A DNA stretch of 34,257 bases from Propionivibrio sp. Lineage in GTDB: Bacteria; Pseudomonadota; Gammaproteobacteria; Burkholderiales; Rhodocyclaceae. The stretch spans positions 1 through 34,257 of the forward strand of contig JARKPC010000238.1 of the NCBI GenBank assembly GCA_029975435.1. The letters run 5' to 3'. Positions 1-9,802 of this stretch are shown in pieces. The notes below the pieces were generated by a model that saw only the letters and a list, made by a program, of their open reading frames with translations, ran no database searches and was not told the DNA's origin. Made by a program: the position numbers and the translations under genes. The stretch's first letter is position 1; every line of letters starts with the position of its first letter.

Positions 1-14
1 AAACTCTCGCTTGA
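1..14 (-). rRNA. 5' end of a 16S rRNA gene (partial, runs off the window)
   Basis: Read on the minus strand the window ends in AGAGTTT, the first conserved bases of bacterial 16S rRNA (E. coli positions 8-14). It is preceded by about 115 bases of leader and an rRNA-type boxA. Placing E. coli position 1 at base 14 is inferred from that numbering. Only 14 bases lie in the window, so the call rests mainly on context. Confidence 0.6.
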
Positions 15-130
15 CGTCCTGCAGATCCTAAGATCCACAGACTTTTTACATCGTGCGAGCTTTCAATCTCTTCGTAATCCGCCTAAGCAAATTACAACCC
101 GACCAAAAACCCACACCTATCAATCGTCCA

Positions 131-144
131 ATTTTTAAAGAGCG
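131..144 (-). promoter_or_regulatory. boxA antitermination element of an rRNA leader
   Basis: The minus strand reads CGCTCTTTAAAAAT, very close to the rRNA boxA core (TGCTCTTTAA) that recruits the Nus antitermination factors. It begins about 8 bases after the 3' end of tRNA-fMet and about 120 bases before the 16S 5' end, a normal boxA position in an rRNA leader. Confidence 0.7.
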
Positions 145-151
145 TACTACT

Positions 152-228
152 TGGTTGCGGGGACAGGATTTGAACCTGTGACCTTCGGGTTATGAGCCCG
201 ACGAGCTGCCAGACTGCTCCACCCCGCG
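152..228 (-). tRNA. initiator tRNA-fMet (CAU)
   Basis: A complete 77-nt cloverleaf with encoded CCA (complement of 152-154). The anticodon loop is CTCATAA, so the anticodon is CAU. The initiator hallmarks are present: a 5' C1 that cannot pair with A72, and three consecutive G-C pairs (GGG/CCC) in the anticodon stem. It sits about 10 bases after a strong promoter and directly before boxA and the 16S leader, so it is probably co-transcribed with the rRNA operon. Confidence 0.96.
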
Positions 229-245
229 CCCGCTAAAGAAGAAAG

Positions 246-275
246 ATTATATACGACTCTTTTCTTTCTCGTCAA
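246..275 (-). promoter_or_regulatory. Sigma-70 promoter for tRNA-fMet and probably the rRNA operon
   Basis: On the minus strand a -35 TTGACG (270-275) and a perfect -10 TATAAT (246-251) are 18 bp apart. The predicted start is near 239, about ten bases before the tRNA. No comparably good promoter is seen between the tRNA and the 16S start, so this may be the promoter for the whole transcript. It also lies downstream of der. Confidence 0.75.
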
Positions 276-398
276 CACTGCTGAAAAACTGCATCAGCCG
301 ATTGCTTCCTGAAACGTGCCTCGTGTTGCGAGGGGGCGAACTATAGCAACCCTGACATTTCGCGTCAACAATAAACGAGATAAAAACAGAAAAAAGTT

Positions 399-1856
399 TC
401 ATCCTTGCTTGGAACGCTCCCTGCTTCTCAGTCCGGAAGTCACTGCTGTTGAGGCTTTCCTCGTGACTGGTTTCCCCGCAGGATCACTTTTGGTTCCTAC
501 TACTTTCGGCTTCCGCCTGGACTTTTCCGAAGGCTTGATCTCTGCGTATGGGTTCTCAGAAATGTTGAACTGGATGCGCAACGGAGTTCCCTGCAACTTG
601 AATACTTCCCGGAAGACCCGCTCAAGATAGCGCCGATAGGAATCTGGAACTTTGTCGAGAGCATTTCCGTGCATCACAATCACAGGCGGATTGCGTCCTC
701 CTTGATGGGCATAACGGAGTTTCGGCCGAAAAATGCCACTGCGCGGAGGCGACTGCCGCGCCACCGCATCGATCAACGTGCGCGTAAGCTTGGGCGTGGA
801 AAGATCAGCGACAGCGGCGCGATAGGCGGCATCGACGGAACGGAAGACCGCTTCCAACCCTTGCCCCTTCAAAGCCGAAACATAGTGGAAATTGGCGAAG
901 TCCAGGAACTTCAGCCGAGTTTCTATTTCGATTTTGACCTGATCGCGTTTGTAGGCATCCAGTCCATCCCATTTGTTTACCGCTACGACCAGCGCCCGGC
1001 CCGACTCAACGATGAAGCCCGCGATGTGCGCATCCTGATCGGAAATATCCTGCCGCGCATCGAGCACAAGAATGACCACATTCGCATCTTCGATGGATTG
1101 CAGAGTCTTGATCACCGAAAACTTCTCTATCGTTTCGAATACCTTGCCCTTGCGCCGCAATCCCGCGGTATCGATAAGGGTATATTTCTTCCCTCCACGC
1201 TCGAAATCCACAAAGATGGCATCACGGGTAGTACCCGGCTGGTCAAAGGCGATGACACGTTCTTCTCCCAGCAGGGAGTTGATCATCGTGCTCTTTCCAA
1301 CATTTGGACGTCCGACGATGGCGACCTTCAGTTCATCTGTCTTGCCTTCGTTTTCCTCTGGGTCGGGGAACGGTCGCAATATCTCTTCGATCAGGCTGCG
1401 CACGCCCTCGCCGTGAGTCGCTGAGATAGCATGCGGTTCTCCGAGGCCAAGTTCGTGGAAGTCGGCAATCACGACGCCTTGGTTCATTCCCTCGGATTTG
1501 TTAACGGCGACCAGCACGGGGCGCTGTACACGGCGCAGCTTGTTGGCGATCTCCTTGTCCAGTGCGGTAACCCCGACACGCCCATCCACGACGAAAATGA
1601 TGGCGTCAGCCTCGGCGACGGCTTGCTCTGCCTGGCGCGCCATTTCGTGCATGATTCCGTCCTTGGCCAGAGGCTCGAATCCGCCGGTATCCACCACCAG
1701 ATACGGTTTGCTTCCCAGTTTTCCATGTCCATAATGCCGGTCGCGGGTCAAGCCAGGGATATCGGCAACGAGAGCGTCGCGGGTCTTGGTCAGGCGATTG
1801 AACAGGGTCGACTTGCCGACGTTGGGCCGGCCGACGATGACTATGGTGGGTTTCAT
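399..1856 (-). CDS. der: Ribosome biogenesis GTPase Der (EngA)
   Basis: Der is a double-GTPase needed for maturation of the 50S ribosomal subunit in the cytoplasm. The 485-residue protein has two G domains in tandem, each with the P-loop GRPNVGKST (about residues 8-16 and 182-190). The G3 motifs are DTGG and DTAG, and the G4 motifs are NKSE (first domain) and NKWD (second domain). A KH-like C-terminal domain with a basic tail follows. The length is normal for the family. The ATG overlaps the bamB stop by 4 bp (ATGA), so it is translationally coupled as the last gene of the ndk-to-der operon. In many Betaproteobacteria hfq and hflX follow; here a tRNA/rRNA unit follows instead. Confidence 0.97.
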   Translation of the reverse strand: MKPTIVIVGRPNVGKSTLFNRLTKTRDALVADIPGLTRDRHYGHGKLGSKPYLVVDTGGFEPLAKDGIMHEMARQAEQAVAEADAIIFVVDGRVGVTALDKEIANKLRRVQRPVLVAVNKSEGMNQGVVIADFHELGLGEPHAISATHGEGVRSLIEEILRPFPDPEENEGKTDELKVAIVGRPNVGKSTMINSLLGEERVIAFDQPGTTRDAIFVDFERGGKKYTLIDTAGLRRKGKVFETIEKFSVIKTLQSIEDANVVILVLDARQDISDQDAHIAGFIVESGRALVVAVNKWDGLDAYKRDQVKIEIETRLKFLDFANFHYVSALKGQGLEAVFRSVDAAYRAAVADLSTPKLTRTLIDAVARQSPPRSGIFRPKLRYAHQGGRNPPVIVMHGNALDKVPDSYRRYLERVFREVFKLQGTPLRIQFNISENPYAEIKPSEKSRRKPKVVGTKSDPAGKPVTRKASTAVTSGLRSRERSKQG

Positions 1857-2992
1857 TCGGCCTCGATGGCGAAAAGTCCGCCCTTGTTGGTCTGGACCAG
1901 AACATTTCGTCCGAGTGCCTGCATGGGGGCTACAACGGGATTTCCATCCGTATTCACCCGGGCAGCAAACGCCCCATCTTCTCTATTCAGGAAATGGACA
2001 ACCCCCTGAACATCTGCCACGACAACGAGGCCGCGACGCAGCAACGGCGCTGATACACGACGCAAGGACAGGGCATCCTGCTTCCATAAGCTGGCCCCGC
2101 TGGCCAGATCCAGCGCATGCACGGCGCTCTTCTCGTCGGTCACAAAAACGTAGCGCGCGTCTGCCGCCAAACCGACAGCGCTGGACATGTCGCGAGCCCA
2201 TACCAGATTCCCGCTTCCCAGGTCAAAGCAGGCCACGCGCCCTTGGAATGCGACCGCACAGATGGTTCTTCCAACCACAACCGGACTACTCGTAATGTCA
2301 GCCACTCGTTCGAGTTCGGTCGTCCCTTTTGGCAACGCTACGGTGCCTTCCCATACTACCGCGCCATTTGCCAAGCTCACCGCAATAAGTTTGCCACCGG
2401 GGAATCCGGCGAACACGTATTTCCCGTCGATGACGGGCGGCGATGTCACCCGCAGCGCAAGCGCTGGTGCCGGCCGCTGATAAACCCATTTGCGTTTGCC
2501 ATCGGTGGCATCGTATGCGGCTAGACGATTGTCTCCGCTTCGAACAATGACGAGTCCTTCTCCAACAGCGGGCGGAGCCAATATCTCACTGGTCGCCTTC
2601 GCTTTCCAGGCCAGTTTTCCGTCAGCGGCTGAAAAAACCAGTAGATCCCCTTTCGGTGACCCAACGGCAACCAGAGTCCCGTCTGAGCCAACACCCGCGG
2701 AGAGTGGCTGACCAGCGTTGACTTTCCAGACAACCTTGCCATCGTCAAGGCGCATCAGGCTCCCATCGCCGCCTGCAGCATAGACCGAAGCCCCATTCAC
2801 AGCAGGTGTGAAGGCGTATGTTTCGGCCTTACCAACGCTTTCACGCCAAATCACGCGCGCTTCCACCGACGCTTTGAACGGCTTCAGTTCCGCCATTTTC
2901 GGCCCTTTTCCCGCAAACGGGTTTATGGCATCGAGCGTAGAGCACCCGGCAAACAAGGCCACCAAAGGAACGATGGCAAAATACTTCCTCAT
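1853..2992 (-). CDS. bamB: Outer membrane assembly lipoprotein BamB
   Basis: BamB is the beta-propeller lipoprotein of the BAM complex, which inserts beta-barrel proteins in the outer membrane. The protein starts with a short basic stretch, a hydrophobic segment and a lipobox LFAGC (Cys near residue 17), giving a lipid-anchored periplasmic protein. The rest consists of repeated PQQ-like blades of the type GKVVWK, GKLAWK, GKRKWV and GAVVWE. I chose the ATG at 2992, which overlaps the upstream stop by one base (TGATG), over a GTG one codon earlier. It lies between yfgM and der as in many Betaproteobacteria. Confidence 0.95.
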   Translation of the reverse strand: MRKYFAIVPLVALFAGCSTLDAINPFAGKGPKMAELKPFKASVEARVIWRESVGKAETYAFTPAVNGASVYAAGGDGSLMRLDDGKVVWKVNAGQPLSAGVGSDGTLVAVGSPKGDLLVFSAADGKLAWKAKATSEILAPPAVGEGLVIVRSGDNRLAAYDATDGKRKWVYQRPAPALALRVTSPPVIDGKYVFAGFPGGKLIAVSLANGAVVWEGTVALPKGTTELERVADITSSPVVVGRTICAVAFQGRVACFDLGSGNLVWARDMSSAVGLAADARYVFVTDEKSAVHALDLASGASLWKQDALSLRRVSAPLLRRGLVVVADVQGVVHFLNREDGAFAARVNTDGNPVVAPMQALGRNVLVQTNKGGLFAIEAE

Positions 2993-3681
2993 CACTTGGC
3001 ACCACCCAGCGCATCGATCTTCTGCGTGATCAGGTCACGAAAGACCGCGTTGGACTGGCTTTGCCAATCCTGCCCTGCGCCAGCGGTCTTGCCGCTTTTT
3101 TCCAATTCGGCAAGCTTGGACAACGCTCCCTGATAGGCAACAACCGCCTCTGATTTTTTCCCTTGGGCGGACAGAATGTCGCCACGTGTATCCTGGAATC
3201 GGACTTCAAATGCCGGACTGGACGCGCCTTCCAGTTGCTTCATCGCCAGGTCGTACGCTTTCTCGTCCAAAAGCAAGAGTGCCGCGCGCAGACGGGCAAG
3301 ATCACGCAATTCGTCCTTGGCATGATCAACTGCCCAAAGCAACTGGGCCTTCGCAGTCTGGTTGTCGCCTGCATCGACCATTGCCTTCGCCGAGGACAGT
3401 GCTCCGAGCGAGGCGTAGCTCGTCCTACCATATTTCTCGATCAACTCCCCGCTGGCCGCTTTGATCCGCTGCGTATCCTTTTCCTGAACCGCCTTTTGCA
3501 GGACACCGTAAATCATCGACGCTTGGCCGGACTGGTTGCGCTGATACCAATTCCACCCCTGCCACGCAACCACCACCAAGGCAATGACTGTCGCAGCATT
3601 GACCAGCCGGTTTCCGTATACCTTCCACCAGGCTTTCAATTCCGCAATTTGTTCCTGTTCTTCAAGATCGTAAGCAGCCAT
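2992..3681 (-). CDS. yfgM: YfgM-like TPR membrane protein (ancillary SecYEG subunit)
   Basis: This is a 229-residue single-pass membrane protein of the YfgM/UPF0070 family, which in E. coli associates with the SecYEG translocon and periplasmic chaperones. A cytoplasmic N-terminal stretch rich in Glu is followed by one membrane helix (about residues 24-44). A tetratricopeptide-like periplasmic domain (about 60-210) follows. The start ATG overlaps the hisS stop by one base (TGATG), as does its own stop with bamB, so translation is probably coupled. The position between hisS and bamB is the classical one for the family. Function here is inferred from family and synteny. Confidence 0.9.
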   Translation of the reverse strand: MAAYDLEEQEQIAELKAWWKVYGNRLVNAATVIALVVVAWQGWNWYQRNQSGQASMIYGVLQKAVQEKDTQRIKAASGELIEKYGRTSYASLGALSSAKAMVDAGDNQTAKAQLLWAVDHAKDELRDLARLRAALLLLDEKAYDLAMKQLEGASSPAFEVRFQDTRGDILSAQGKKSEAVVAYQGALSKLAELEKSGKTAGAGQDWQSQSNAVFRDLITQKIDALGGAK

Positions 3682-4976
3682 CAGGCATCATCTCCATCGA
3701 AAAATGCGTTCATGATTTCATCAGCGACCTGATCGACGCTGATGCGTTTCTGTTCATTCCGCTCGGTGCCATCGGCACGCAGCGGCTTGAGTGTCACTTC
3801 GCCGGCCGTCGCTTCGTCGTCACCGATGATCACCGCGAACATCGCCCCGGAGGCATCTGCCTTCTTCATCTGCGACTTGAAACTACCTCCGCCGCAGTTG
3901 TACAGGACATTGATTCCCTGATCGCGTAATCCCTCGGCGACCCTCGGCGCCATGCGCGACGCAGCTTCCCCCTGATGTACCAGATAGACATCAGTGCCTT
4001 CCGGCTCCGGATCACCACCCGATTCCCGGATCAACGTGACAAGGCGCTCGACGCCCATGGCAAAACCGCAGGCTGGCGTCGGCTTGCCGCCGAGCTGTTC
4101 GACAAGTCCGTCATAACGACCACCCGCGCAGACCGTACCCTGCGCACCCAGGCGATCCGTAACCCATTCAAACACGGTCAGGTTGTAGTAATCCAGTCCA
4201 CGAACCAGTCGCGGGTTGATTTCGTAAGGCAGACCCACATCGCGCAACACTTGCTGAACACCCTCAAAGTGCGCCATCGACTCGGCGCCGAGATGGCCCA
4301 TCAGTTGTGGCGCGCCGGCAATCATTTCCTGCATTGCCGGGTTCTTGCTGTCGAGAATGCGCAGCGGGTTCGTATAAAGACGACGCTTGGCATCCTCGTC
4401 CAGCAGAGTCGCGTATTTTTCGAAATAGGTAACCAGTTCTGCCCTGTATTTCGCCCGCTCTTCGAGTTGGCCGAGCGAGTTAAGCTGCAGCTTGATACTG
4501 TCCAGCCCCAAGTCATCCCACAGGCGCGCGCCCATGAGAATCTGCTCGGCGTCGATATCCGGGCCGGAAAAACCGAAAGATTCGACACCGACCTGGTTGA
4601 ACTGGCGATAACGTCCCTTTTGTGGTCGTTCGTGCCGGAACATCTGGCCCATGTAATAGAGGCGCTGCGGCCTCTGAGCGGCAAGGTTGTGCTGGATCAC
4701 CGCCCGCACACAGCCGGCAGTTCCTTCTGGACGGAGTGTCAATTGCTCGCCGTTCAGGCTGTCTTCGAAGGAATACATTTCCTTTTCGACAATATCGGTC
4801 ACCTCGCCGATCGCCCGTTTGAACAAGGGGGTCGGCTCGACAATCGGCAAGCGGATCGGTTTGTATCCGTAGCTTTTCAGCCAGGAACGGATCGTTTCCT
4901 CGAAAAGCTCCCACAGTTCCGACTCACCCGGCAGGATGTCGTTCATCCCGCGCACGGACTGGATATTCTGACTCAT
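3681..4976 (-). CDS. hisS: Histidine--tRNA ligase
   Basis: HisRS charges tRNA-His with histidine in the cytoplasm. The 431-residue protein has the class II motif 2 region ([14 protein letters not shown], about residues 112-125), the histidine-specific RGLDYY motif, and the GGRYDGL segment of motif 3. A C-terminal anticodon-binding domain begins around residue 325. Length is normal. The ATG overlaps the ispG stop by 4 bp. It is embedded in the operon between ispG and yfgM, matching the usual gene order. Confidence 0.97.
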   Translation of the reverse strand: MSQNIQSVRGMNDILPGESELWELFEETIRSWLKSYGYKPIRLPIVEPTPLFKRAIGEVTDIVEKEMYSFEDSLNGEQLTLRPEGTAGCVRAVIQHNLAAQRPQRLYYMGQMFRHERPQKGRYRQFNQVGVESFGFSGPDIDAEQILMGARLWDDLGLDSIKLQLNSLGQLEERAKYRAELVTYFEKYATLLDEDAKRRLYTNPLRILDSKNPAMQEMIAGAPQLMGHLGAESMAHFEGVQQVLRDVGLPYEINPRLVRGLDYYNLTVFEWVTDRLGAQGTVCAGGRYDGLVEQLGGKPTPACGFAMGVERLVTLIRESGGDPEPEGTDVYLVHQGEAASRMAPRVAEGLRDQGINVLYNCGGGSFKSQMKKADASGAMFAVIIGDDEATAGEVTLKPLRADGTERNEQKRISVDQVADEIMNAFFDGDDA

Positions 4977-6217
4977 GATTTTGTTGCGTTCTTTCTCTTG
5001 TAAGTTCTGGCCACGTAGCGATCCACGATGGCCGTGAATTCCTCGGCAATGTTCTCACCGCGCAGAGTAACGGTCTTGACGCCATCCTCGAATACAGGGG
5101 CGGCCGGCGCCTCGCCGGTACCGGGCAAGCTGATGCCGATATTGGCGTGCTTGCTTTCCCCTGGCCCATTGACTACACAGCCCATCACCGCCAGAGTCAT
5201 GTTCTCGACGCCGTCGAATTCCTCTCGCCATTTCGGCATGTGATCGCGTACGTGGTTCTGGATGCGTTGTGCCAGTTCCTGGAAGAAGGTACTGGTGGTA
5301 CGCCCGCACCCCGGGCAGGCGGTAACCATTGGCGTGAAGGCACGCAACCCCATCGTTTGCAGCATTTCCTGCGCGACCACGACTTCCTGGGTACGTTTTC
5401 CGCCGGGCTCCGGCGTCAGCGAAACGCGGATGGTATCGCCAATGCCTTCCTGGAGAAGAACGGCCATGGCAGCCGTCGACGCCACGATTCCCTTGGAGCC
5501 CATTCCTGCTTCGGTCAACCCGAGATGCAATGCATAATCGGACCGTCTCGAGAGTTCGCGATAGATGCCGATCAGATCTTGCACGCCGGACACTTTGCAT
5601 GAAAGGATGATGTGATCGCCGGGAAGTCCGAATTCCTCCGCTTTTGCTGCCGACTCCAGCGCCGAGGCCACCATTGCTTCACGCATGACTCCGATAGCGT
5701 CTAGCGGCTGCGGACGCCGGGCATTATCATCCATGATCCGCGCCAGCAGATCCTGATCGAGGCTCCCCCAATTGACCCCGATGCGCACCGGCTTTTCGTA
5801 CCTGCACGCGATCTCGATCATCTGGGCGAACTGCTCGTCGCGCTTTTTGCCGTGTCCGACATTGCCCGGATTGATGCGGTACTTGGCCAAGCGTTGCGCG
5901 CATTCCGGGTGATCGGCCAGCAAGCGGTGGCCGTTGTAGTGAAAATCCCCTATCAATGGCACATCGACGCCCATGCGTTCAAGCTGATCGCAGATTCCTG
6001 GAACAGCCGCGGCCGCCTCAGGGGTGTTGACGGTGATGCGAACGAGTTCGGACCCGGCTTGGGCCAGGTCCGCGCACTGTATGGCTGTCTTGACGATATC
6101 CGCCGTGTCCGTATTGGTCATTGACTGGACGACAACTGGCGCATCGCCACCGACGACAACGCGACCGATTCTTACGGCCCGCGTCGGACGACGCTTGATG
6201 AGTGTATTCATGGTCAT
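4973..6217 (-). CDS. ispG: 4-hydroxy-3-methylbut-2-enyl diphosphate synthase (flavodoxin)
   Basis: IspG (GcpE) converts 2-C-methyl-D-erythritol 2,4-cyclodiphosphate to HMBPP in the MEP isoprenoid pathway, using a 4Fe-4S cluster and flavodoxin. The 414-residue protein has an N-terminal TIM-barrel half starting with the typical [10 protein letters not shown]. The C-terminal half carries the cluster cysteines in CPGCGRT and GCVVNGPGE. Length matches the two-domain bacterial form. The first ATG (6217) overlaps the rodZ stop by 4 bp; a second in-frame ATG two codons later is also possible. Confidence 0.97.
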   Translation of the reverse strand: MTMNTLIKRRPTRAVRIGRVVVGGDAPVVVQSMTNTDTADIVKTAIQCADLAQAGSELVRITVNTPEAAAAVPGICDQLERMGVDVPLIGDFHYNGHRLLADHPECAQRLAKYRINPGNVGHGKKRDEQFAQMIEIACRYEKPVRIGVNWGSLDQDLLARIMDDNARRPQPLDAIGVMREAMVASALESAAKAEEFGLPGDHIILSCKVSGVQDLIGIYRELSRRSDYALHLGLTEAGMGSKGIVASTAAMAVLLQEGIGDTIRVSLTPEPGGKRTQEVVVAQEMLQTMGLRAFTPMVTACPGCGRTTSTFFQELAQRIQNHVRDHMPKWREEFDGVENMTLAVMGCVVNGPGESKHANIGISLPGTGEAPAAPVFEDGVKTVTLRGENIAEEFTAIVDRYVARTYKRKNATKS

Positions 6218-7140
6218 TCGAGTGTCAATCTGGCTACATCATCCTTGCTGCGCTTCGACAAGTCGACGGGATTCCCTTTGTATTGAAGCGCCACGTGCGA
6301 GGAGTTGCCGACAACCAGCGAGAAGGGAGGCTGCCCATTGACCTCGCGTCGGCTTCCGGCCTGGCTTAGCTGCGAAAAAACGATCTGGCCGGTACGATCA
6401 CGGACTTCGACCCACGAAGGCTGGGAGAAGGTAAAAACCAGCGTGTTCGGTGAAGAAGAAGGAGATGCGGAAACAGGCAACGGTTGCGCGCTAGTCGGGG
6501 TCGGCTGATCCACAGTAGTCGAGTCGGCCGGTGCTGGAGCATCGGAAACGGCAACGGCCGTCGTAGCCGGAACTTCGAGTGCAGATACTTGACCGCCGTC
6601 CTTGACCGTCTCTGTCGCCGGTTCCGCGACCTTTTTCTTCGTCTGGACAATTTCCTTGATCGAATCGAGTGTCGTCCGCCAAGTTTCTGCCGGCACGAGG
6701 TAGTAGGCCAGAATCGCCAGCAAGAGAACGATCAGTCCGGAGAAAACCCTGACGTAATCTCGCCGGTCGGCACCACCTTCCTTGGGCATGCTGACCGGAG
6801 ATCCGACTTGCACCTTTAACTCGGGGCCTTGGGGCAATGTCATCCCGTCAAGCGCAGCCATGAGTGACCCAGCATCAAGATCGAGGAAACGCGCGTAATT
6901 CCGCACGAATCCGCGAATGATGGTTTTCGGAAGCCGGGACCAATCATTCGCCTCAAGCGCCTCAACCTGACGCGGACTCAGTTTCAGCGCCGACGACACT
7001 TCGTCGACCGATATCCCCCGGGATTCGCGGGCGGTACGGAGTTGCAAACCAACATTGATGCCTCCATCCTCCGGCACCCCCTCGCTCTCGCCACGGATCG
7101 GATCACCGGCATGATCGGCGGTGAATTTCTCCTCACTCAT
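6214..7140 (-). CDS. rodZ: RodZ-family cytoskeletal HTH membrane protein
   Basis: RodZ links MreB to the elongation machinery and supports rod shape. The 308-residue protein has a cytoplasmic helix-turn-helix of the RodZ type (about residues 28-95, with [20 protein letters not shown]). A basic juxtamembrane segment and one membrane helix (about 130-150) follow, then a low-complexity Pro/Ser/Thr-rich periplasmic linker and a C-terminal beta-rich domain (DUF4115 type). The architecture matches the family. Its start overlaps the pilW stop by 4 bp. The pilW-rodZ-ispG order is widespread in Proteobacteria. Confidence 0.92.
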   Translation of the reverse strand: MSEEKFTADHAGDPIRGESEGVPEDGGINVGLQLRTARESRGISVDEVSSALKLSPRQVEALEANDWSRLPKTIIRGFVRNYARFLDLDAGSLMAALDGMTLPQGPELKVQVGSPVSMPKEGGADRRDYVRVFSGLIVLLLAILAYYLVPAETWRTTLDSIKEIVQTKKKVAEPATETVKDGGQVSALEVPATTAVAVSDAPAPADSTTVDQPTPTSAQPLPVSASPSSSPNTLVFTFSQPSWVEVRDRTGQIVFSQLSQAGSRREVNGQPPFSLVVGNSSHVALQYKGNPVDLSKRSKDDVARLTLE

Positions 7141-7940
7141 TCAAAATTCCCTTTCAACAACTCCTGATACTCGGGCGAGTCCGGAAACTTGCGGCGCAAC
7201 TGGGCGGCCAGGCTCCGCTCATCGCTCTGATTGCCCAAGCGGCGTTCGACGCGCAGGTAGAGCCAGAGCATTTCCGGACCCGGATCGACGAGGCGGACAG
7301 CATCGGACAAATGCTTCTTGGCGGCATCGAAATTACCGCGCTTGTAACTAACGTTAGCCAGGTGGAAAAGCGCTTGCGGATTCTCCGGCATCAAGCGAAG
7401 ACTCTTGCGCAATGCGTCATCGGCCAGATCCAGTTCATTGAGTTTTATGTAGCAAGCCCCCTGGTTGAGATAGGCGAGTTCTGGCGTCTGATAAAGCGGG
7501 TTTCGGTGCGCCTGCTCAAAATAGGGGATGGACTCCTTGACCTTTCCCGTCTGGCAAAGAAACCACCCATAATTGTTGTTGATGTCCGGGTTCCTGCCTT
7601 CGAGGCTCAGCGCCCGCTGAAAATCCTTTTCAGCCGATTCGAATTCCTTGACGTAATAAAGAATCAGGCCGCGCGTGCTGAATGCCGTTGCATACTCGGG
7701 ATCGATCGCCGCCGCCAGAGTCAGTTCCTCCAGCGCCACAATCAGGTTGCCGTTCTGAAAATAGAGCGATCCCAGCTCCGTATGCGCCTTCGCGCGGGTA
7801 CGGGCATCCCTTGGAACTGGCGAGGAGACACCTCCGGTCTGGTCCGGAGCCAATTGTTGAGCTGCCCCCAAGGGAGCAAACATTAATAGCGCTGCGGCCG
7901 CGCAGGAGCATGCCACCAACCGGTTCATCCGCTTGTTCAT
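7137..7940 (-). CDS. pilW: Type IV pilus biogenesis/stability protein PilW (PilF), TPR protein
   Basis: PilW/PilF proteins help assemble the PilQ secretin in the outer membrane. The 267-residue protein starts with a signal peptide (about residues 1-27, ending near LGAAQQ). Tetratricopeptide repeats then cover most of the chain (about 45-250), with canonical spacing in the [14 protein letters not shown] and [12 protein letters not shown] segments. A lipobox-like LVAC occurs near residue 10, but the hydrophobic core before it is too short, so I do not call a lipoprotein with confidence. It overlaps the rlmN stop by 4 bp. Position between rlmN and rodZ supports the assignment. Confidence 0.88.
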   Translation of the reverse strand: MNKRMNRLVACSCAAAALLMFAPLGAAQQLAPDQTGGVSSPVPRDARTRAKAHTELGSLYFQNGNLIVALEELTLAAAIDPEYATAFSTRGLILYYVKEFESAEKDFQRALSLEGRNPDINNNYGWFLCQTGKVKESIPYFEQAHRNPLYQTPELAYLNQGACYIKLNELDLADDALRKSLRLMPENPQALFHLANVSYKRGNFDAAKKHLSDAVRLVDPGPEMLWLYLRVERRLGNQSDERSLAAQLRRKFPDSPEYQELLKGNFE

Positions 7941-9034
7941 CGTGATCTCGCCTCATGGATATCAATAACCCGATGCGATGCCCGCCGGGTCTTGTCCCGT
8001 ACTTGCCCTGCCAACTGGCCGCAGGCAGCATCGATATCGTCGCCGCGGGTCTTGCGGGTGGTCGTGACGACTCCGGCATTCATCAGTATCTCCGCGAATC
8101 GGCGGATGCGCGGAGACGGAGTTCGCCGGTAAGGCGAACCCGGAAACGGATTGAAGGGAATCAGGTTGAACTTGCACGGAACGTCATGGGTTAGCTCCAA
8201 TAGCTGCCGGGCATGATCGTCAGAATCGTTGACGCCGTCGAGCATGACATATTCGAAGGTCACGAAATCGCGCGGAGCCTTCTCCAGATAGCGCTGGCAA
8301 GCGGCCATCAGTTCGCGCAGCGGATACTTGCGGTTGATCGGGACAAGCTCATCGCGCAGGGCGTCGTTCGGCGCGTGCAAGGAAACAGCAAGTGCCACTG
8401 GACATTCGTCGCGCAAACGATCCATCACCGGCACCAACCCGGAAGTCGATACGGTCACGCGCCGCCGCGACAACCCGTAGGCGTTGTCGTCAAGCATCAG
8501 GCGTAGCGCCGTAACGGAATTCTCGAAATTGGCCAGCGGCTCGCCCATGCCCATCAACACCACATTGCTGATAATCCGTTCTCCCGCCGGATCGGCTCCC
8601 AGCGCACGATTGGCCTGCCACAACTGACCAATGATCTCGGCCACGGTCAGGTTGCGGTTGAACCCTTGCTTGCCTGTCGAGCAGAAAGAACAGTCAAGCG
8701 CGCATCCGGCCTGCGTCGAGACGCACAGCGTGCCGCGGTCATCCTCCGGAATGAATACGGTTTCGACGGCATTGCCGCCGCCCACATCAAACAGGAACTT
8801 GCGCGTGCCATCGTCGGAAAGCCTGTCTGAAACGATCGCCGGAGGCACGATCGTTGCAATGCGCTTGAGCTTCTCGCGCAGGCTCTTGGCGATATCGGTC
8901 ATTGCGTCGAAGTCACTCTGCCCGAATCGATGCATCCAGCGCAACACCTGCCTCGCGCGAAAAGCCTTCTCGCCCTGTTCGGCGAAAAAGGCCTCAAGGC
9001 CGGCAGCATCGAAATCGAGCAGATTGACAGTCAT
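7937..9034 (-). CDS. rlmN: Dual-specificity 23S rRNA (A2503)/tRNA (A37) C2-methyltransferase RlmN
   Basis: RlmN is a radical-SAM methyltransferase that methylates C2 of A2503 in 23S rRNA and A37 in some tRNAs. The 365-residue protein has the cluster-binding Cx3Cx2C motif (CALDCSFC, about residues 110-117). A GEPL segment for SAM binding ([11 protein letters not shown]) is also present. The second catalytic cysteine lies near the C-terminus, in DAACGQL. An N-terminal helical accessory domain covers residues 1-95. It starts 13 bases after the ndk stop, in the same transcript. Confidence 0.97.
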   Translation of the reverse strand: MTVNLLDFDAAGLEAFFAEQGEKAFRARQVLRWMHRFGQSDFDAMTDIAKSLREKLKRIATIVPPAIVSDRLSDDGTRKFLFDVGGGNAVETVFIPEDDRGTLCVSTQAGCALDCSFCSTGKQGFNRNLTVAEIIGQLWQANRALGADPAGERIISNVVLMGMGEPLANFENSVTALRLMLDDNAYGLSRRRVTVSTSGLVPVMDRLRDECPVALAVSLHAPNDALRDELVPINRKYPLRELMAACQRYLEKAPRDFVTFEYVMLDGVNDSDDHARQLLELTHDVPCKFNLIPFNPFPGSPYRRTPSPRIRRFAEILMNAGVVTTTRKTRGDDIDAACGQLAGQVRDKTRRASHRVIDIHEARSR

Positions 9035-9047
9035 GCAACAGTCTCTA

Positions 9048-9476
9048 TCAGCGTCCGGAATACACGTTCATCGCCGGGAAGAAGAAGGCAATCTCGACTT
9101 GCGCCGTATCCGGGCCGTCCGATCCATGCACGGCATTGGCGTCGATCGATTCGGCGAAATCCGCGCGGATGGTTCCCGGTGCCGCCTTCTTCGGGTCCGT
9201 GGCGCCCATCAGGTCGCGATTCTTGGCAATGGCGTCCTCCCCTTCCAGAACCTGCACCATCACCGGCCCCGAGATCATGAACTTGACCAAGTCGCCGTAG
9301 AATGGGCGCTCCTTGTGCACGGCGTAGAACTGACCGGCCTCCTGGGGCGACAACCAGACCATTTTGGAAGCAATGATCTTCAGCCCGTTGGTCTCGAAAC
9401 GTGAGTAGATCTTGCCGATCACGTTCTTGGCGACAGCATCGGGTTTGATGATGGAAAGGGTGCGTTCGATAGCCAT
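9048..9476 (-). CDS. ndk: Nucleoside diphosphate kinase
   Basis: Ndk transfers the gamma-phosphate of ATP to nucleoside diphosphates through a phosphohistidine. The 142-residue protein begins with the family signature [17 protein letters not shown]. The active-site histidine is in NAVHGSD (about residue 118). Length is normal. It is the first gene of the long minus-strand operon, with a GGAG-type ribosome site upstream of the ATG and an extended -10 promoter further up. Confidence 0.98.
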   Translation of the reverse strand: MAIERTLSIIKPDAVAKNVIGKIYSRFETNGLKIIASKMVWLSPQEAGQFYAVHKERPFYGDLVKFMISGPVMVQVLEGEDAIAKNRDLMGATDPKKAAPGTIRADFAESIDANAVHGSDGPDTAQVEIAFFFPAMNVYSGR

Positions 9477-9549
9477 ACGATCAGGTCTCCAGATTGGAAA
9501 GAAAGAAAAACAGCTCGCTAAACTCCATGAACCTTTGAAAAATCCTTTT

Positions 9550-9558
9550 ATTGTACCA
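9550..9558 (-). promoter_or_regulatory. Candidate extended -10 promoter for the ndk-der operon
   Basis: On the minus strand TGG-TACAAT forms a TGn extended -10 element, with a predicted start near 9543 and a leader of about 65 bases to ndk. I see no good -35. The rest of the 326-base gap 9477-9802 holds no convincing gene; a short 5-bp dyad at 9575-9590 has no T-run. Confidence 0.4.
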
Positions 9559-9748
9559 ATAAGCCACTGATCAGCGACGAGTTTACGTCGAAAACAGCGT
9601 CACGAACCGCGCGGCGACCCGATGTTGCCTGCCATACACCAAACGTGCCAGCGAACACACCGCGCCGGGCTAACGGCCAGGCTTGGGCAGCCGGGACTTG
9701 CGAGGCACAACCGTAGCAGGTACCATGCTCCGGACAAAGAGCACGCCA

Positions 9749-9776
9749 TTGTGAATCAACCAATTAGCGTGATTAT
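9749..9776 (+). promoter_or_regulatory. Weak candidate sigma-70 promoter upstream of the HDOD gene
   Basis: TTGTGA (9749-9754) and GATTAT (9771-9776) are 16 bp apart, each matching four of six consensus bases. The predicted start is about 20 bases before the ATG at 9803. This is a weak match. Confidence 0.28.
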
Positions 9777-9802
9777 TTCGGGCGTTTTTTCAAGTTGAGA
9801 CG

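Noticed and set aside
319..333. 5-bp hairpin CCTCG/CGAGG between der and tRNA-fMet as a der terminator
   Set aside because: Short stem without a T-run on the minus strand; support is too weak.
9575..9590. 5-bp dyad CGACG/CGTCG upstream of ndk
   Set aside because: Likely chance; no T-run and no link to a promoter element.
9548..9763. 71-residue minus-strand frame in the ndk/HDOD gap
   Set aside because: No recognisable domain; it overlaps the probable ndk promoter.
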